In this document: in pieces, positions 1 through 12,271 of the stretch | Layout: every line of letters starts with the position of its first letter | Position numbering within the stretch: the stretch's first letter is position 1 | Assembly (NCBI GenBank): GCA_000711775.1 | Contig: ARYC01000058.1 | Location: forward strand, 186,001 to 250,000 | DNA: 64,000 bases | Direction: 5' to 3' | Origin: Oxytricha trifallax | Lineage: Eukaryota; Ciliophora; Spirotrichea; Sporadotrichida; Oxytrichidae | The notes under the pieces: model-generated | The model's database searches: none | The model's input: the letters and a program-made list of their open reading frames with translations, nothing else | Told to the model about the DNA's origin: nothing | Translations under genes and position numbers: made by a program

Positions 1-2049
1 GATCTTCCTAATTGTTTGTGCTTGCCAATGGGAATGAAGAACCTTAAAAATTTATTTATTTTTTATAAAGAAAAAGAAGAAATTTGAAATAATCTCTCTA
101 AAATGTCAACCAAAATACCATCCTAATACAATAAAAATTAGAAAATATTGGGCAAAATAAAACTGTGTTTAAAAATTATGATTTAGTATATTTATATAAC
201 CTTGTGAATTACTATGAAACTACAAATAAGTACTCTTCTATTTCAAAGACATGCTCTTAATTTATTACTATTGCTAATCATGCTTTGACCTGGATCTATG
301 TCTCACAGCTATGGTGGCAGTGGAAAGTGATTCTTTCTTTCTCAATTATCTATGTGATTCTATTTACTTCTTATTTCCTGAATTTATAATTGAGAGCATA
401 AAATTAATAACTTATAGTTAAATAAAATTGTTGCAACTTTAAATTGAGGGAAATATCTATAATTTGTTTGTAATTAAAACATTAAATAATAAACATATTG
501 GAATGGCGGTAATTCTTTAAACTTTCAGCTCCAACAGTATTGCAGCAAAGTGATAAATTCTTAAAAGATTGACTATATATAAAAGTGGATTTAATAATTT
601 TTGTAAATAAAATAAAATAAAAAAACAATCTCGTTAGTTATCAAATATAGGATTTAAGACTTTTTTATTTATAAAATTCAGCAGTAATAGATTAAATATT
701 CCATATATCAAAACATCATGATATATGGTGAGCTTATAATATTTTTATTTCCCATTGAATAATCATAAACTGCGAATTTATATTACAAAAAATAATTGTC
801 ATTGATATTTTTGTCATATTTGTTAGAGTAAAATTACAATACATATTTGGAATATTTTAAAAAATGAAAATTCTTAAATTATAACTTACATTAATTGTGC
901 GAAAAATGACTGATCCTAAACTCTTTATTATTCCATCTAATTTAACCCTTATTCATGCATTTCTTAACTATAAGCGAATTTATTTGTTTAGTTTATTTCT
1001 ATTAACTACACATTAAAGTTCTCTAAGGATTTATCTCTTTAATTATTAATTAACATAAAATATTTTATTTAAATTAATGATTAATATATTTTAATTATGG
1101 CAGGTTGGTGAGACTAATTGAGAAGTCAAATTAGAAATGTCGGGAGATGGGGAATCATCTCGAGATGCACTGCTACTATTTTAAAAAAAATATTTTAAAA
1201 TATCTTAAAATAAGAAATTAATAAAAAAAACTATCAAGGAATAATTTCATATTAAATTTTAAGCAAATTAAAAAAAATTATCAAATATAATTTAAATCCT
1301 CATAATAATAAATTAAAATATTCATATTAGAAATTAAAAAAAGTTATTAATAATTTTCAAATTTTCTTAAATAGATTGAATGCAGAGTGAAAAAATTTTA
1401 ATATTTATAATAATTTATATAAATTAATTTTTAATAATTGTAATTGATAATTTTTAAAAATAAAAAATAAACGATAAAAAACTAATATAAATGAGGCAAT
1501 TTATCAACAAATACTGACTATAAATATTTTTAATTTCTAAAAAAAATATAAATATTTTTTATATGAGGCAAAAAAAACTTTTAAATTTTAGGTAAAATAA
1601 TTTAAAAATTTCACATTTCACTTTAATTTTCATTTTAACATATAATTTGTTCTAATAAGTATAAATAAGACGATTCTAAGGTAATTTTCTAGTCTAAAAT
1701 GAAGTTAGGTATTTATTTTCTCATCTCAATCTGAAACTTTTAAATTTCAGATTTGGGAATAGAGTTCAATATTCAGTTTAAGTCGGTATTCCAGATTTAA
1801 TCTGATATTATTTTCAAGATAAATTAATATAGAATTTTATTAATCAATTTACTTGTAATTGCTTATAGTTATCATTTTTTATAGGAGGAATATTTATATT
1901 AAATATTTAAGTTATATAAAAAATATAATAATGTATATTTTCTTATTAAATCAATATAAATAAAATAAAAAAAGCACATTTGAATTTAATATAATACTTA
2001 TAATGCTTAATTTTTGATTAACTCAACTCATTTATTAAAATAACGAATA
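1..2049. other. A+T-rich germline spacer, no gene seen
   Basis: Very A+T-rich sequence with frequent stops, including TGA, in all frames. A short less A+T-rich patch lies at about 1097-1175, but no product or repeat partner was recognised. It precedes the first gene copy and may be intergenic germline-limited DNA. Confidence 0.6.
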
Positions 2050-2115
2050 AATAAATGTTTGTTAATAATAATTTGTTAAAAATTAAATTAAAATTTTTGA
2101 TCTGAAAATACTTAA
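2050..2115 (+). promoter_or_regulatory. Conserved 5' flank of PARP-like copy A
   Basis: The A+T-rich stretch just before the start codon carries a TTTGTTAAAA-TTAAATTAAA-like string. Closely similar strings precede the ATG of copies B, C and D at the same distance. Conservation outside the coding region suggests a leader or promoter retained by duplication. No defined element is recognised and function is inferred. Confidence 0.4.
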
Positions 2116-5100
2116 ATGGAGAAAAATTAAACTTTTATAAATTCAATAAATTATAAAAAATTGTTCATGAATTTTTAAGTAAATAATTTTTTATTGTAAA
2201 TTATGAAAATTATTTGTTAAATTCTATTTTTATTAAATTTTTTTAAACTTTGCATGAAGATGAACTCAATGATTTAGACATTTTAGAGAAGAATATTAAC
2301 GATAATGGCCTAAATTTTTTAGACGAAAATTTCTTTAAACATAAGCAAAGATTTGTAAAGATTTTTGGCTTACAGAAATAAAAGGGAAAAGATATTGAGC
2401 TGTCAGAGTTAATTAGTAAAATATCTTATTTAATGGACTTTGAGAGGGTAACTTTTGCCAAATTAAACAATAGAATGATGGAGTTAAAGATGGGAATAGT
2501 ATCGTATTTTTCAGGCAAACTTATAAATTAATTAAAGTTTCATATAGATTTAGTATTTATAAGTATAATTAGAAAAGATAGAGGTTTAGCCATTATATTT
2601 CAACAAGGGAAAATATGAACACTATTAGAATCATTAAACTCAAGGGAAAGATTTATGCTTTTAAAAATTCTAATAAAAAGTAAGTAAAATCAAATTTGAA
2701 TAATATCATAAATCTAATTTTGAAAGATTAATACTATAGTTTTAATTAAAAGTCGATCTTAAAAACTAAAATTAATTTACTGAATTTTAATAGCTTTTAA
2801 AATTTGTTATTTGAGAAAAAAAATTACTGTATTTTATCCCTACAACTCTCGAGAGATTATTTAGACAAGACACATTAATTATTCAAATCTGAGCCTAGTT
2901 AAAAATATTCTGGTCATAAGAGCTTACCTTAGAAATAGGCTTTTTTGAGTTCTGATAGCAACATGTCAGAGCTTATTTTAAAAAGTAAACAAAGATAATA
3001 TGGGGATTGTTAATTGTATTTAAATTAATTCTTTTTATAAATATTATTTTTATGCATCCCATTTGAAAAAATTAAAAACAATTATTTGATTAGATATAAA
3101 TTTAAATCCTATAAAGTATGGTAAAGTCGTAAAGGTTTTAATTTTTTTATTTATTTATAAGTCAAGCACCCAATTTTTCGTCAAAAAGATTGAATATTTT
3201 ACTAATTATACATTTAACAAATTAATTATATGGAAGCTCTTAATTCAAGCTGGATAAATTCCAAAACCATAATTCTTCCAGATATTGGATTATGGTTAAA
3301 TTTCCAAATACACAAATTATAGGTATATACCACCTCTTGCCGTCTTAAATTTAAGATTTGCTTAATATTTCGAATAGTTAATTATACATGATTATGTAAG
3401 TAAAAAGGGCGCTAATCTGTATTGGCTTATTATTCGTAAATCATTAAATACACTTACTCCAATAATGTTTATTTATATACTAAATGTCATTTATCAAATA
3501 TTTTATAATGAGAATATTCTATAGATATTAATCGTTTCAAATAATAAGAGTAATTTTATTTATATTTCTCATTTTATATTTATATTAATAAGCTTAGTTA
3601 ATAAGATGAAGTCAAGCCATCACCTATACTTTAAAACATAAAGGTAGACGATATAATTGGAAGCACTATAAGTTAAGAGAATCTCAAGTTACCTTCATCC
3701 ATTCTTTTATCATGTGAAGAATCTAAGAGTTAGTTATAAATTGTTGAAAAATTTGGTACATGCATCAAAAGAGCACTTTGGGTTTTTGAAAATGACGAGG
3801 TTTATAAACTAATTAAGTTTTAGCAAGGCAATGATCCTATTTTTTTCACAAAGCAACTAAATTAAATTTATTATTGATAAATATTTAATCAAGATTTTTA
3901 GTTTGGTTTCAGAGTATTATAAAAAGTAAACACATTTTTTTTCCTTTTTTTCTTAATTATACGCAAGAAATAATTTAATATTTATCAAAATTTATAAATT
4001 AAAAATTAAATTTACAATACAGAATTATTAAGTTATCGATAAAAAGAAAGTAGTGTATCTCAAAGATGTTCAAGTGAAGTTTACTCATACGGACTTTGTT
4101 GAAATTGAAGGCCAAGGTTTCTAAATTATTTTATAAAATATTTTCTAGCATCTCAGTATTGATATCAATAAACAAATCGAGAATTCTTATTAAAAATTCT
4201 TAGAGACAAATAAAGATAACTCAACAAGTTTCTATTTAAAAAATGATGCTTACAGCGTTTAATTTAGCGATAAAATGTCTGAGATGTACGAAATTATTAA
4301 CATACTTACTAATAGAGGCAAACTCTTATAGAGATTCGAAGTTATCCAAGAGCCCACTATTTCACTAAGAGTGTAACCTAAAACTAAATGGGTAATTAAA
4401 TCACCCAACATTTATCAAAATTTTGTGAAACTTAGCAAATTTATCATAAAGATTAAAAACAACATAATTTGATTATAAAAATACTTTTTTTTATTGCTTG
4501 CTTAAAAATCTTGATTTCTCTTTTTCAATTAACTTGGTTTATCAAAATTAATTTAGAATTACTCTATAAGACTTTAATATGTATATATTGATAAATTTTA
4601 ATACTATATAATTTAATTTTGAATTATATGATGCTTAAATAGCTATTTACCTATCGTAGGTTTTTTTAAATATTTATTACCAAAATACTTAATTATTTAA
4701 ATGATTGAAAAATCCTTAAAGTATTATTTTGAGAATAATTGCAATGATATTCTTAATTCTATCTATAAAAAGATGCTAACTAAAAATAAAGATATAAACT
4801 CATATTTCACCTCCTATATAGTTAAATAATATTAAAGTATAATTTCATTTTTTATGACTTAATAAAAGAGTATAAATTATTTTTAAAACATAAGATTTAG
4901 TAAGTAATTAAAGGAATTTATTAATAAAAAATGATTGACCAAAATTAAATTAATTTTTTAGTTGTTTTGCAATAACTAGATCACATATTCCATTACTTTT
5001 CATTACAATGATTCATTATAAAGAGGAGTTATAAAAGGTCCTCATCAATAGAAATAGAGCTTTAGGGGAGGAAATTATATTGCTTGTGTTATAAAAAAAT

Positions 5101-6933
5101 ATTCTAGGGAAATTTCCTTTCCATATAAATTATAGTTTCTAAAAAATATTTTATGAATTATTTTTTATATCTATTTAAAACTACTTTCGTTATGTTCTCT
5201 AACAAAAGATATTTCGATATACTTATTATTTTTCTAGTGATTGAAATGATTATAATCATAACAAATGGCATTTTTATTTATTTTTATTTTTCACATCGTT
5301 TTTCTTTTCTTTAATTTTATTTTACAAGAATGTCTAAATGTTGAAGTGTTTATCTATGTTAGAGTAGTCCTTAACAGATAATTTGCATTAAATTTTATTA
5401 TTATAAAGTTAAGCATAGTAAATTTTTAAGAAAAATTTTACTAGTCTGAAATATTCCTCGAAATTAGGATACAATCTCCCAGATCTATATTATTATTTTG
5501 TAAAAACTAGAAGAAAAAGAAATTTATAAATAACAGAATAATTCTTTTTTTATAACTATAGAATTTCAAAAATTTACACAAATAAATAATAAAGTATTTT
5601 ATATCTTAAACTAAAAATAACTTCTTTTATAAAATCCATTTTTAGTTAATTTATTATATTTTTTGCTTTTTTTTATTTTTACAATATAGAATTAGTGAAC
5701 TATTTCGATAATCTGAATTAAACGCCTAATAATTACTTTGATTATATAAGCACTTTTGATCCTTATTCAGCCACAAATAATAAATATTTGTCAGATTTTC
5801 AAAAATAAAACTAATCCAACCTCCTTATTGCATTGAGTTAAAAAGACTCTGAGTATTTATACTTATCAAAATTGTTTCATGATAGTTTCTCAAAGGGAAG
5901 AGTTCAGTAATAATAGTAACAAAATTAATAAGAACCAAAAGCAAAAGTCATCAAAATTGAAAAGATCCTTAACAAGTCATTGTATGAGAGATTCGTGAAT
6001 GAAATTAAGTTTATGATGAAAAAGTATCCAGAAAAAGATTTCGAGGACATAATTTTTATATGTTTATCATTTTAATGTAGCATCTATTTCATGGGTCTAG
6101 TACTGTGGATCCCTCACTGATTTATGACAGTAGTATAGGATTTGATTTCCGACTATCAAATGACAAATGTTTTTATGGAAGAGGCGCTTATTTTGCAAAA
6201 TACTCAGGATACTCTGATTATTATAAATTCAGAGTTCCAAATTCAAGTACATAGTTTTAAATCTTTGTTGCTCTTGTCATAACTGGAAAAAGTATTACCC
6301 TAAACAAGAATGAATATTTTAATATGATTAGGTAAAGACAGAAATGGGGCGTTAAAACTTTTCTCAAATTTCAAAATGTTATAAAAATCCTTTTTTTAAA
6401 AAAATTATTGGCTATAACTTATAACCACTTAAATTTAGCTCAATTTAATTTAATCTTTATTTAATTTCACTTCATATTTTTCTTATAAATTCAATCTGAA
6501 AAATATTTTTAGTGCAATAGCTTTGATTCTAAATAAATACTTTGACATTACATAAAATTAAAATGAAAAAAAGTAAAAAAAAATTATGGAGTTTTTTTTA
6601 AAAAAATAAACTTTGATTATTATGAATTTATATACAGATTGAATATTTGTTCAAAATTTTAACTGGCTCTCCTTGATGATTACATCCCATATAATTAATA
6701 TTTCTTTATAAATGAACCTAATCTAAAAGCACCTCCCAATAAAACAGGAAGTAAAACTGAGAGATATGATTCAGTTCACAATGGATTGCAAGACCATTTT
6801 ATAATTTATGATCATTATAGAGCTTACCCAGGATATTGCATAAAATTTTATCTTTAAAAAAGAATTATCATTAATCAAAATTCGAATCATCTATTATAAT
6901 TGACAATATTTGATCACATATGAAGCATTTTGA
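2116..6933 (+). CDS. Split PARP-like gene, copy A (possibly decaying)
   Basis: Germline copy of a WWE/PARP-type ADP-ribosyltransferase gene. Coding blocks are about 2116-2135 (MEKNQTL), 2243-2521, 2590-2650, 2845-2976, 3600-3857, 3886-3926 (NQDFQFGFRVL), 4031-4126, 4146-4430 (WWE-like), 4700-4800, 4970-5090, 5690-6055, 6072-6310, 6703-6850 and 6904-6933. TAA and TAG read as glutamine. The first junction carries the 9-bp repeat TTAAACTTT (2127-2135 and 2243-2251), and joining on it continues the frame into DELNDLDILE. Other in-frame joins use AACTC, TTTCTA, TAAT and ATATT. The end reads AYPGYLITYEAF then TGA. The third block is shorter and more diverged than in copies B, D and E and does not read cleanly, so this copy may be losing function. 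The A' relic follows directly. Confidence 0.78.
2136..2251 (+). other. First IES of copy A, pointer TTAAACTTT
   Basis: A+T-rich spacer between the MEKNQT start block and the DELNDLD block. It is counted with one of the two copies of the 9-bp direct repeat TTAAACTTT. Collapsing the repeat leaves the reading frame open. The ends are not GT-AG. Confidence 0.75.
5690..6933 (+). CDS. PARP catalytic region of copy A
   Basis: The block at 5690-6055 encodes a glutamine-rich linker, then VIKIEKILNKSLYERFVNEI, which matches the start of PARP catalytic domains (the 'I.RIQN..L...Y' segment). Block 6072-6310 has QHLFHGSS (first triad residue H), GFDFRLSNDKCFYGRGAYFA (second residue Y) and FVALVITGKS. Block 6703-6850 has RYDSVHNG and DHFIIYDHYRAYPGY. 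The last block gives LITYEAF-stop. The third triad position, E in PARP1, is H here. The layout resembles PARP10-15-type mono-ADP-ribosyltransferases. NAD binding and mono-transfer are inferred from family motifs. Confidence 0.82.
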
Positions 6934-7299
6934 TAAAACTTGTTAATTTAATACGCAAAGGCTTTTCATTTCTGACAAGATTGTTAATAGTTACTAGACA
7001 TTTACATTTTTGAATGTAGAACAAGATTATTCTAAGTCATTTTTTAGCATTATATAATATAATTCTTTGGTTTAAATAATTAATTAAATATTCTAAATAA
7101 ATCTTTTTAAATGATGTCTAATTTATTTTTAACAAAATAATTAAATGAATTATTAATTTTTTTAAATAATAAACTTGTTTTTTAATGACTAGATCAAGAT
7201 TACTTACCTTTTCTCTGCATAGCCTTTAATTTACAAATATATAGACATCTAATTTATAAAATAAAATTTTGATTAATTAAAAATAAAATCCAAACACTT
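6934..7299. other. A+T-rich spacer between copies A and A'
   Basis: No coding block, repeat or structured element was recognised. Confidence 0.5.
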
Positions 7300-9505
7300 C
7301 ATCCAATGAAAACACTATAATTATTCAAAGAAGTCGATGATATCTGTCAAGAAAATTATATTAATAAAATCTTAAGATATCTACAATTATAATATTATCA
7401 TGTGAAGATATAAGTAGGAGCTTTAAATTGCTCAACGTCTTTATAAATAAATTAAGAAAAAATTTGAGATTTTAAGAAAAGTCTTAATGAAAGAATATAA
7501 TTTAAAGGTGAGAGTGATCCTACATTTTCACAAAATAAACAGCAAATTTTGTTTAATTTATGATTTATAATAAATCAAGATGTTTAGTTTGGATCCAAAA
7601 TATTAATATAGAGTAAAATTATTTGAGTTTGAAATTTATCAACAATATTTTTCATCTTTTTTAATTTTTGAGTTTCTATTATAAATTATTCATAAATTCC
7701 CAAAATTTCATTATCCTTAATAATATAAATTACTATATTGAGAAAAAAATGTGGTGAATCCAGAAGATGCTTAAGTAAAGTTTAATCACATTAACATTGT
7801 TGAATTTGATTGACAAAGTTTAAAAATAATGTTTAAAGTATTGTACTTATCCAGCATAAGACTACTAAAATTAACGAATTAATAGTGAATTCCTGCATAA
7901 AAAATAAAGAGAATCAAAAAAAAGATAAATTATGTATCTCTCACGTAAATAATGATGCTTATAGAGCTTGATTCAGTTAACCTATGATAAGAAGGTATGA
8001 AATTACATATATGAACAATAATAAAAAAAGACTCTTAAGAGATTTTAAATTATACAAGAGCTCATTATTTTACTAAAATCATATTCTTAACTAAAATGGA
8101 AAGTCAATTATACCAAAATTTAGATTTTAAAAAAACAAGAAATTTAAAATAATTAAAAATTTTATTAAACAAAAATGAAACAATGATGAGCATTTAATAT
8201 GATTAATTATCTATTTCATGGATCAAAAAATTTGGAGCCTTCTCTAATTTATGACAGCAGTGTTTGCTTCAATTTCAGACTTTCTGGTTTTTGGTAGAGG
8301 TGCATATTTTGCTTAAACCTCAGGGTACTCTGACTTATATTGGCACAGTATTTTAACTCAAACAATTAATATCAAATATTTGTTGCTCTAGTCTTTACTG
8401 GAGAAAGAATTACCTTGGACAGAAATGTAAATAATAATTATAATTTTTTTTGAATTTTTATAATGAGCCTAATCTTTAAGCACCTCCCTATAAACCAGAA
8501 AGTGAAAATGAGAGATATGACTCTGTTCACAATTAATAACTAGACCACTCACTCTTTCAGATTGCAGTTAAATATTTTGATTGTTTTTATTTGGGAATTA
8601 TAATAATATTTTAGCTTCATCGCCAACATTACAAATCTTGGCGATGCATCGCCAACTTTATAAATGTTGGCGATGAAGCTTAATAATATATAATTAATCT
8701 AATGTATAAAAAACTTAATCATTATAATCATTTCTAATTCATTATCTATGACTTTTCTATTAAAATATAGAGTAATTCTTTAAATGATGTTGGTGAATTG
8801 ATTTTTAATCAAAAAAATACTATATTACCCATTTACTGTTAGATTCCTTGTTTTCCATATTCATTTTCGTATAATTCTATATAGATTTTACTATTTAAAA
8901 ACACTTAAGATAAATGTTCTAAAGTATCCTTAGTTATAGTAATTTGTGGATAATAAATTACTCATATAGAAAAATCAGGAATCTTAATAAAGCTAAATGA
9001 AAATTATTAAATCTTTAAAGACTTAGAATAAATCAATTAAGAAAATTAGGAATCCTGAATCAAGAAGGAGATAAATTACATTTTATATGTAAAGTAATTA
9101 TTTTTTAATATAATTTATTAATTATTAAAATATCTTAAGCTATAAGCTTAATTATACTTATTTGAGAAAAGTGATTAATTTTACTTTTAATATAATATAA
9201 ATTAAATAATTTTTTCTTGGACATCACAACATATAAAGATTTATTTATATTTCACACTTTATACATTTCTATTTTAATTTTCTTGATAAATAGAGTCAGC
9301 TCCTAATTCTTTTATTATAAGGTTTTTAACTGATTTTTAAATGAGTGACTATATCTTTTATGATCAATTCAGAGCATATGCAGGGTATTAATAAAATGAT
9401 ATTATTTTAAATTATTCATCATTAATCAATAATATTTCGTATTATTGTTAAGAATATTAAAATAGACTTTTTAGCAATACCTCATAAATTATAATATTAT
9501 TTGGA
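7300..9505 (+). pseudogene. Truncated relic of the PARP-like gene (A')
   Basis: Diverged remnants of the same gene in the same order. There is a remnant of the FWVFEND block (about 7320-7560), the NQDVQFG block (about 7572-7605), the short VVNPEDAQVKF block (about 7745-7815), a WWE-like remnant (7850-8130) and the catalytic YLFHGSKN...GRGAYFA block (8205-8430). The YDSVHN block (8465-8550) resumes as DYIFYDQFRAYAGY at about 9344-9392, and a last-block remnant ACCTCATAAATTA lies near 9480. All 5' blocks and the two blocks before the catalytic core are missing, the frame shifts in several places, and about 0.8 kb including a palindromic hairpin separates the two parts of the final domain. It is a dead partial duplicate. 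Confidence 0.72.
8613..8680. repeat. Compact double hairpin
   Basis: A 68-bp perfect or near-perfect palindrome beginning AGCTTCATCGCCAAC and ending GTTGGCGATGAAGCT. It contains two smaller hairpins, each with CGCCAA...TTGGCG arms. It lies in the insertion that splits the A' relic. It could be a tiny MITE-like scrap or a structured site. Confidence 0.7.
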
Positions 9506-11129
9506 AACTATTAAGAAAAAGGAAGATTAAGTAAAATAATTCAATCTTTTTATTATTTAAATTTTGATAAAGTTATTTTATCTCTCTTTACAATATAAAT
9601 AGATTATTTTTCATATTTGATAATTTAAAATGTGTTTTCTCCAAATTATAATATTTAAAATAATAAAAAATTTAATTATTTGTTTCTTATCATTAATTTT
9701 TTATAAGTTAGCTTTTGTAATAAATTAAGAAAAAAATAATTATTTTAAAAATAAGCAAGTAAGATGATCAATTGAGAAAGTCTTGATTCTCATTAATTAT
9801 TTACTGATTAATGATATTATACTTTTTACATGTTATTGTATAATAGCAACAATATAATTTATCTAATTTTTTACGCCAATAATTTCATGAATAAGTTATA
9901 TTTAAGAATTTAACATTTATCAATCATCTTCACAAAAAAATTACAAATATATAATAAATGATTAAAATTTATAATATATAAAATAAATATATAGATATTA
10001 CTTAAATTAATATAATATTTTGATATTTTTCAATATTTTTATTAAATATAATTATAAATAAATACCATATTTAATTGCTTTATTTTAAATACAACCAAAT
10101 GAACTTTTTTAATTTTACCATGTATTAAACTTGAAAGTTTGAATTTTATATCTAAATATCTATATTATAATTAAAGGATTTAAAATGTTTTATTTTATCA
10201 ATAGAAAATTATTAAGCAATTAACTATAATTATTTAATTTACTTTAAAACCAACGCAATTATTTATTTACTTTGAATGAATTTATTAACTTAAAATTTTA
10301 TTTTTTCTTTTCCATATTTTCAAATAATAATTCATTATTTTAATGACTAGGATTCACTTGATCTTATTTTATTGAATTAGAGTAAAACTTATCTATTTTA
10401 ATTAAAATTATTGAAATTTGCTGAAAAAAGTTTATAAATCTTTTTAGCAATTCTTTTCTCATATTAGATATTTAATTAATTTATTATTTATATTATTGAT
10501 AAAACACAAACTTTAGGTAATTTCTACTTCTGCTTTGAACTACAGCTACACCAACTTCGTGGCAGTTAGAATTTTTCTGATTGATGAACTTTTAAAATTG
10601 TAATTTTTAGGTTGTTTTTGTTGGGAATGGAGTAGTAGTAGTTAAAGTTAGTTGTTTTAGTAGAATATTTTGTTATCGTCTAAATATTTGTGATCATTCA
10701 TAAAAATTAATATTTAAATCTCATATTGTTATATTAAAACTCGAAATTCTTTTATATTTTATAGATGTAATATTTTCCAATAAAAAAATTATAAAACTTG
10801 GAAAATACATAATCATGATTGACATTTATTGACATAAATATTAGTTTTAAATATTAGAAATAATATTAAGTCTTAAAATATGTTTAGTAACAATAGGATT
10901 AAGATTTATGTGAATAAAGTTTAAATAAAAGATAATATGAAAAATTAGACCAACATAAAAATTTAAACAAGAATGCCTTATCAAAAGTTCAAATTATACA
11001 ATTTCCATTTAAATTAGAAAAATTAAATATATTTTTTTAATTTCACAGGGGATTTGTAATTGTTTAAACAGGAGATTAGGCACAATAAAGAATTAAACAA
11101 GATGCCTGAGCATGGATATAAAAGTAATG
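9506..11129. other. A+T-rich spacer, no gene seen
   Basis: No conserved block of the cluster and no long open frame was recognised. A slightly less A+T-rich patch at about 10515-10665 has no recognised content. Confidence 0.5.
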
Positions 11130-11757
11130 ATATCTGTTACTCCCCGAGCCCCCCCCTACCCCTCCCCCACCCCCAAACCGAGCCCCCCCCCCCCCACCTC
11201 CATATAAATAATTTTTTTCAGTGTAATTTTTCTTGCCCTGCGGGCGGCTATTACATATTATGATTTATTTTTATAAGATTCACTACATCCGTCATCATTT
11301 TTGTGTACATGCTCCCATAGGAAAATATTTAAAACTCCAAGCAAATGTTATTTTTATATATAATAATTAACATTTTTAGATAAGAAATTTTTTTTGTAAC
11401 ATTCATATTATTGTACTTTTAATATAACCACAAAAATCCTTATTTAACTGGAATGTATATTTATTTTTAATTTTATGGTTAACTTATTAAAAGTACAATA
11501 ATATGAATGTTACAAAAAAAATTTCTTATCTAAAAATGTTAATTATTATATATAAAAATAACATTTGCTTGGAGTTTTAAATATTTTCCTATGGGAGCAT
11601 GTACACAAAATTGATGACGGATGTAGTGAATCTTATAAAAATAAATCATAATATGTAATAGCCGCCCGCATGGCAAGAAAAATTACACTGAAAAAAATTA
11701 TTTATATGGAGGTGGGGGGGCTCGGTTTGGGGGTGGGGGATCGGGGTGAACAGATAT
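11130..11757. mobile_element. Foldback element with C/G-tract ends
   Basis: Two inverted arms of about 300 bp (about 11130-11435 and 11470-11757) surround a spacer of about 35 bp. Each end starts with ATATCTGTT, followed by long C runs (left) or G runs (right), then a nearly identical interior. Open frames in the C-rich arm are by-products of the repeat. No transposase is present, so it is a non-autonomous MITE-like or foldback element. High arm identity suggests recent origin or ongoing correction between arms. Confidence 0.82.
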
Positions 11758-12149
11758 TAATTAAGGTTATTTATATTATTGTAAATATTTGAGATATAAA
11801 TAGTAACTTAATTTTTATTCATGTTTGTTTAATCATAATATAATAATATAACTTTGTACAATTTAAATAGTCAAAATTTTAATTGTTTAAATAAAAAAAA
11901 TGGAGAATTTTGAATTTTAAAATTAAAAAATTTTGTTGCTAAAATGCTTTTAAATTAGTTTTAGTCATGATTTAAAAATTGTCATATAAATATTAAGGAT
12001 TCTTATATCTCTTCTAAATGCTACTTTCACCTCAAAATTCTATAAAAAAACGTTATTTTATATTAATGATATTGAAGTAAATTCCAATTGATTAATAAAA
12101 CACTATTTCTAAAATAACTCAATAAATTAATAATTAAGATCAAATAATT
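11758..12149. other. A+T-rich spacer before copy B
   Basis: No recognisable coding block or repeat between the foldback element and the conserved 5' flank of copy B. Confidence 0.5.
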
Positions 12150-12199
12150 TTAAAATAAAGTTATTAAAATAATAGTTACCAATTTTATTTATGAATATA

Positions 12200-12271
12200 A
12201 GAATAGGGAATTTTCTGTTGAATAATAATTTGTTAAAATTAAATTTAAATTTTGTATATTAAAATTCTTTA
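12200..12271 (+). promoter_or_regulatory. Conserved 5' flank of copy B
   Basis: TTTTCTGTTGA followed by AATTTGTTAAAATTAAATTT is shared almost letter for letter with the sequence before the ATG of copies C (19112-19170) and D (39496-39558). Being directly upstream of the start codon in three paralogs, it is a candidate promoter or leader. Its role is inferred. Confidence 0.45.

Noticed and set aside
2136-2251. Reading the gene spacers as spliceosomal introns
   Set aside because: Edges are direct repeats (pointers) and not GT-AG, and collapsing the repeats gives open frames in five paralogs.
2116-6933. Use of the standard genetic code
   Set aside because: In-frame TAA/TAG occur within strongly conserved catalytic motifs of intact copies, always where glutamine or a polar residue fits; only TGA ends proteins.
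11060-11263. Open frame with proline-rich tail in the C-rich palindrome
   Set aside because: The prolines come from the C tracts of the foldback arm; it runs across the element boundary and has no support.
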